Part shown: piece by piece, positions 30,853 to 34,212 of the stretch | How positions within the stretch are numbered: position 1 is the stretch's first letter | Layout of the letters: each line of letters opens with the position of its first letter | From: a virus | Virus record (IMG/VR): IMGVR_UViG_3300044627_003119 | Span: 1-34,212 of that record | Length of the DNA: 34,212 bases | Direction: 5' to 3' (one strand) | Notes under the pieces: generated by a model | What the model saw: only the letters and a program-made list of their open reading frames with translations | Told to the model about the DNA's origin: nothing | Databases searched by the model: none | Position numbers and translations under genes: made by a program

Positions 30853-32322
30853 CTATAATCTTATGTTCTTGATATCGAACGTAAACTTCTCTTTAGTATA
30901 TAGGTCAAGCCTCTCATCCATATGTCTAAGGGTGTGATTTCTGTATGACTTCCATGATAAATTATCACCAATATCGAACACAGTAGCCTTATCTTTTCTG
31001 TCTGATTTACGAAGACCTCTACCAATAGATTGTAATATTCTTACGACGGATTTTGATGGAGATGCAAATATAATTGCATTTATGTTTTTAATATTAATAC
31101 CAGTACTACAAGTACCATAAGATGCAACAAGAATACTATTTGTATGCTTATCAACGATATTTCTAATCAATTCTCGTTGTTCAATATCAGTCTTCCCATA
31201 TATCATAAATGTATCTTTAGTTTTAGACTTATTTAATTGATTGAACAATGGTATACCATGTTTTTCAACAAAATTAAATAGAACCAGAACATTACCAGGA
31301 ATATTATTGGCCAAATTACAGATAAAATTATTTCTTTTCGTATTAGTAATGAGCCATTCCATTTCATGTTGATAGCTGCACTTCTTAATATCTTGATATT
31401 CTTTAGTATCATAATTTAATAATATTGAATGGATAGTTAAATTTGATAAGATTTTATCATCCATTAATATTTTAGTTGTAGTTACAGAAAAACATCTACC
31501 AAATAATCCCTCAATCATTAATTTATGAGCCTGGGTATTATCTAATGTACCAGTTGTTCCAGTTCTGAAAACACAATTCTTACATTTTTTCATCATGGTC
31601 GATAAAGATTTTGCTTTATAAAGATGAACTTCATCCCCAAAGACACCATAAAAGTTCTTGAAAAATGAATCTGGCTCCTTGTATATACTTTGCCATGTAG
31701 ATATCACAATCCTTCGATTTATTTCTTTTGATTTTCCTTGAAATATTGTATGTATTTGTCTCAAGATGTTCTTATCATGATTACAATAATCTGAAAAATC
31801 ACCAGCCATTTGAGTAACAAGACCAGTGGTAGGAACAATAATCAAATATTTACTATTTTCATTATGATCTAAAAGATACTTAAGTGTGAGATATATGATT
31901 AATGACTTACCAGAGCCAGTAGGAGACAGCAGGAGACTTCGATTCTTTGTAAGAGCATGAATGACAGCATCTATTTGGTGGGCGTGTGGAATAATCTCCT
32001 TGCCTCCAGAATAAATCTTTTGTTTATTCAACCATTCCCTTATATCAGTCTCTGTTATTTTTTTAATTTCAATTCCATGTATTTCGTATTTGTACATACG
32101 TTCTTCACAGAATTTTACAATATAATCCAACAATCCAACATATATCGTCTGGGCTGCTAAATTAAATAATTTAATCGTACCATCCCATTTTTTCTTTTTA
32201 TATGCTGGTGTAAACTGATGATTTGGTACTTTAAATGTAAAAAATCCAGAAAGCTCTTTCGCAATCGAAGGCTCACAGTCGATTTTCAAATATACTTCAT
32301 CGACCTTATGAATCTTTAACAT
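30853..32322 (-). CDS. uvsW: RNA-DNA and DNA helicase UvsW
   Basis: This SF2 helicase has 489 residues. UvsW unwinds R-loops and branched DNA and switches replication from origin-dependent to recombination-dependent. The N-terminal domain (1-95) contains 'KVPNHQFTPAYKKKKWDGTI', as in T4 UvsW. Motif I 'LLSPTGSGKS' is at 131-140, motif II D-E-V-H at 230-233, motif III 'GTTGTL' at 255-260, and motif VI 'QSIGRGLRKSD' at 431-441. It overlaps the uvsY stop by one base. T4 UvsW is of about the same length (near 500). All helicase motifs are intact. Confidence 0.95.
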   Translation of the reverse strand: MLKIHKVDEVYLKIDCEPSIAKELSGFFTFKVPNHQFTPAYKKKKWDGTIKLFNLAAQTIYVGLLDYIVKFCEERMYKYEIHGIEIKKITETDIREWLNKQKIYSGGKEIIPHAHQIDAVIHALTKNRSLLLSPTGSGKSLIIYLTLKYLLDHNENSKYLIIVPTTGLVTQMAGDFSDYCNHDKNILRQIHTIFQGKSKEINRRIVISTWQSIYKEPDSFFKNFYGVFGDEVHLYKAKSLSTMMKKCKNCVFRTGTTGTLDNTQAHKLMIEGLFGRCFSVTTTKILMDDKILSNLTIHSILLNYDTKEYQDIKKCSYQHEMEWLITNTKRNNFICNLANNIPGNVLVLFNFVEKHGIPLFNQLNKSKTKDTFMIYGKTDIEQRELIRNIVDKHTNSILVASYGTCSTGINIKNINAIIFASPSKSVVRILQSIGRGLRKSDRKDKATVFDIGDNLSWKSYRNHTLRHMDERLDLYTKEKFTFDIKNIRL

Positions 32323-32756
32323 TATACACCTTGAGTAAATTTAATCCATTCGATTGATGCTCGAATAGACCAAATTTTGTTTGAAATAATTTTAACTACA
32401 CTTTCTAGATAATTGACTTTTTCTTTTTGCATAGTTACCTTTAATTCAAGTTGAATTACATCTTTATCGCTGTCAATAAATTTATCTAAATCTTGACGTA
32501 TTAGTGCTAATTCAAATGGTTCCCAACCTAAATCGTGCAGTTGTTCTTCACTCAATTTTCCAGAGTAATATAGCCATTTATTTCTTTTTAGAACATTTAA
32601 ATCTGTTTCAAACTTAGCCAATACTAGTTTTTCATCAGACAATATACAAAGATATTTGTTATGTTGTTGAGGAACAACCGAGGCTTCGTGATCTAAACTT
32701 GTATTATCAATGAGGACATCATCCTCTACCATTTTTTTAATATCATTTAGTGTCAT
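32322..32756 (-). CDS. uvsY: Recombination mediator UvsY
   Basis: This protein has 144 residues from the ATG at 32756 ('MTLNDIKKMVEDDVLIDNTS'); the frame to 32816 would run into the upstream gene and adds an unrelated hydrophobic stretch. T4 UvsY (137 residues) loads the UvsX recombinase onto gp32-covered single-stranded DNA. Similarity to T4 is clear at the front (D-x-x-I-D-x-T-x-L-x-x-E-A), in the middle 'KWLYYSGKLSEEQL' (T4: DYYSG), and in 'DKDVIQLELKVTMQKEKVNY' with a final amphipathic helix. The ATG is one base after the TAA of the 32758 gene, and translation of the two is probably coupled. uvsX is not in the window. Confidence 0.9.
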   Translation of the reverse strand: MTLNDIKKMVEDDVLIDNTSLDHEASVVPQQHNKYLCILSDEKLVLAKFETDLNVLKRNKWLYYSGKLSEEQLHDLGWEPFELALIRQDLDKFIDSDKDVIQLELKVTMQKEKVNYLESVVKIISNKIWSIRASIEWIKFTQGV

Positions 32757-32757
32757 A

Positions 32758-33324
32758 TTATAAAGTCTTATCTTCAAAAATATCAAAGTGTGTATATGTA
32801 AATACTGCCGAGGCAATCACAACATCAGTATCATTTAAAGTAACATCAAAATCTAATCCAGATAAAAAACTAGGAAATATATTATAAAACTTATATGTGA
32901 TAATTGGATTATATTGACTGTTCAAAATAACCAATGTAGCATCAGATGTTTTATGTATATCCTTTAATTCCTCTACATTATCTGTGTATGGGGCCAAACC
33001 CTTCATCCAATCGAACAATTCTTTATAATTCATCATATATTCATCAACTGGAAAACTAACCTGTAAATCTTCGAATTGAAATCTATTTCCAGCTAGACGT
33101 ATATCTATTGGTGTTGGGTTAGACTGCGGTGATATACCAATACTCAAAGAAGGTAAATTTACTCGTTGAAGAAAATAACTCATTGTTGGGCATCTACTCA
33201 ATGTAAATACAAATCTATTCTGTAGAAGAAAGTTTGTATTTACTGGTATAGATGGATTTGATGAATAAAAATCACCAGGCAAATTTGCCTTCACAGAAGC
33301 TGGTATATTTGCTGGATTAAACAT
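32758..33324 (-). CDS. gp19-like tail tube or tail-completion protein
   Basis: This protein has 188 residues from the ATG at 33324 ('MFNPANIPASVKANLPGDFY'). The in-frame start at 33363 lies inside the gp23 terminator hairpin and is rejected. The order 'NRFVFTLSRCPTMSYFLQRV', 'NLPSLSIGISPQSNP', 'DIRLAGNRFQFEDLQVSFPV', 'DYTDN'-like loops, and 'FDVTLNDTDVVIASAVFTY' follows the T4 gp19 tail-tube family: r.p....f....vnlPgi..g......p...i...gd...f..l.v.f.vd. In T4-like phages of aquatic bacteria this place after gp23 is often given to gp3, the tail completion protein, so the exact role is open. The mRNA probably starts from a CATAAATA box five bases upstream, with no ribosome site. Confidence 0.72.
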   Translation of the reverse strand: MFNPANIPASVKANLPGDFYSSNPSIPVNTNFLLQNRFVFTLSRCPTMSYFLQRVNLPSLSIGISPQSNPTPIDIRLAGNRFQFEDLQVSFPVDEYMMNYKELFDWMKGLAPYTDNVEELKDIHKTSDATLVILNSQYNPIITYKFYNIFPSFLSGLDFDVTLNDTDVVIASAVFTYTHFDIFEDKTL

Positions 33325-33329
33325 ACTAT

Positions 33330-33337
33330 TATTTATG
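33330..33337 (-). promoter_or_regulatory. Candidate late promoter box, one mismatch
   Basis: CATAAATA on the minus strand is separated from the ATG at 33324 by five bases (ATAGT) and follows the gp23 terminator by seven bases. A box centred at -10 would start the mRNA at the ATG itself. Confidence 0.45.
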
Positions 33338-33343
33338 CAATGA

Positions 33344-33369
33344 AAAAGGGTGGCTTTCGCCACCCTTTT
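33344..33369 (-). terminator. Rho-independent terminator of gp23
   Basis: An 11 base-pair stem (AAAAGGGTGGC, loop of four, GCCACCCTTTT) is followed by T residues on the minus strand, 24 bases after the gp23 stop. Both flanks are A/T runs, so it may also work in the opposite direction. A strong hairpin after the capsid gene is expected for a highly expressed unit. Confidence 0.9.
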
Positions 33370-33393
33370 CCTTATAAACCTTACGGGTTATTA

Positions 33394-34212
33394 TCAGGTA
33401 TTGAAGCCTGAATCAAGACCATGGAGATTGACTACGCGAGTAAGTCTGTAATAGACGTTGCTATTAGCATCCAAACCTTCAGCGTTTGCGCTGATTACAT
33501 CACGACCCTTGGCGAATGGATTTGCGACCATGCCGTAACGAGTCTTGAAGCCAATCTTGGGTTGGAAGGTATCTTGACCGACTGCACGTACCATTTGTAG
33601 CGGAACGTATGGGCAGTAGAACATACCAGCGTCATATGGGGATTGACCCTTATAACCAACCATGAAGAAGTCAACACCAGCAGGAACGAATGGATCGATG
33701 AAGACCTTGTACTTGCCGTTGAGAACGCCTGCGAAGACGTTACCAGTATCATCAACATTCATATTGACGTTGAGTGCTGGTGAGAGATTAAGGAATCCAC
33801 CCATTGCGAGAGCAGAAGCAACATCTGCGCTGCAAAGAATGAAGTTACCCTTGCCTCTACGAGTTTCTTTCGCAATGACGTTTGCTTCACGTTCGATTTG
33901 GAACATGAGGCCACGATATCTTTCAGCTGACCAACGACCGTCAGAATCTGTTGAGAGATCGTATGAACCAGAGTATGAAAGATCTCTTTGTTGTGAACCT
34001 GTCTTGGCAATGGTGTAAACTGCACGGAGAATTTCGCGGTTGATTTCGTTCAAGATTTCAGTTGAAAGAATATTTGCGAGTTCCGCCTCAGCATCAAGAC
34101 CGTGAACAGCCTTGAGATCTTGTGCAAGTTCAGTTGTGTATTCTGCCTTGAGTGCGCGTGTACGAGCTTGTACTGCGACACGTTCAATGCTGAATGACAT
34201 TTCCTTGAATGG
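33394..34212 (-). CDS. 23: Major capsid protein gp23, C-terminal part
   Basis: The frame is open to the right edge: before Met at 34200 the codons Pro-Phe-Lys-Glu continue in frame, so this Met is internal and the 5' end (precursor segment and first half) is outside the window. The 272 visible residues include 'TRALKAEYTTELAQDLKAVH', 'LANILSTEILNEINREI', 'LMFQIEREANVIAKETRRGK', 'NFILCSADVASAL', 'VFIDPFVPAG', 'YKGQSPYDAGMFYCPYVPLQ' and 'TFQPKIGFKTRYGMVANPF', all hallmarks of the T4 gp23 family. GC content is much higher than in the genes that follow, as is common for this strongly expressed protein. It forms the hexamers of the head. Confidence 0.97.
   Translation of the reverse strand, partial: PFKEMSFSIERVAVQARTRALKAEYTTELAQDLKAVHGLDAEAELANILSTEILNEINREILRAVYTIAKTGSQQRDLSYSGSYDLSTDSDGRWSAERYRGLMFQIEREANVIAKETRRGKGNFILCSADVASALAMGGFLNLSPALNVNMNVDDTGNVFAGVLNGKYKVFIDPFVPAGVDFFMVGYKGQSPYDAGMFYCPYVPLQMVRAVGQDTFQPKIGFKTRYGMVANPFAKGRDVISANAEGLDANSNVYYRLTRVVNLHGLDSGFNT

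Noticed and set aside
32757-32816. N-terminal extension of UvsY
   Set aside because: It would lie wholly within the end of the upstream gene, adds residues absent from T4 UvsY, and the ATG at 32756 gives the conserved start.
33325-33363. N-terminal extension of the gp19-like protein
   Set aside because: These codons are formed by the gp23 terminator hairpin and the late box. The ATG at 33324 gives the expected front of the protein.

Overview
The window is a piece of a T4-like myovirus genome. It is AT-rich, and every convincing gene lies on the minus strand, so transcription runs from the right end to the left. The right third carries the T4 core in the order I recall from cyanophage-type and other aquatic T4-like phages: gp23 major capsid, a gp19-like tail protein, UvsY, UvsW, an LSm-like protein, sigma factor gp55, gp47, gp46, clamp gp45, clamp loader gp44/gp62 and RegA. 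The gp23 type and this order suggest a phage of an aquatic bacterium rather than of an enteric host. The host itself cannot be named from the sequence.

The DNA polymerase gene (gp43) that I would expect after regA is absent. In its place is a glycan island of about 10.5 kb (about 13.1-23.6 kb) with very low GC. Reading with transcription it encodes two GT10-like and two GT-A-like glycosyltransferases, an RmlB-like 4,6-dehydratase, a NeuB-like synthase with a SAF domain, an acetolactate-synthase-like ThDP enzyme, two MycE-like sugar O-methyltransferases, a short-chain reductase and an RfbH/E1-type 3-dehydratase with the diagnostic His and Cys residues. Dehydratase, E1-type deoxygenase, ThDP two-carbon transferase and reductase match the logic of branched-chain 3,6-dideoxyhexose (yersiniose-type) biosynthesis. 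I regard this as the most interesting system in the window.

The left 13 kb is structural. It begins with a TPR-containing GT2 glycosyltransferase that has its own promoter and terminator. Next come a 1278-residue protein flanked by three small paralogues, two fibre proteins with G-X-Y (collagen-like) repeats, a duplicated LamG-like lectin module, several small tail-associated proteins, and a GC-richer fibre-like gene that runs off the left edge. One small gene (2913-3160) appears to have lost one base just after its start codon. The collagen-like fibre gene at 5776-6942 and the lectin gene at 4895-5791 look like two halves of one fibre.

T4-type late promoter boxes (TATAAATA and near variants) sit directly before several genes, often overlapping the stop codon or terminator of the upstream gene. 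In four cases the box is only 5-7 bases from the ATG and no ribosome binding site is visible, which suggests near-leaderless late mRNAs. No tRNA, CRISPR array, insertion sequence or integrase was seen.
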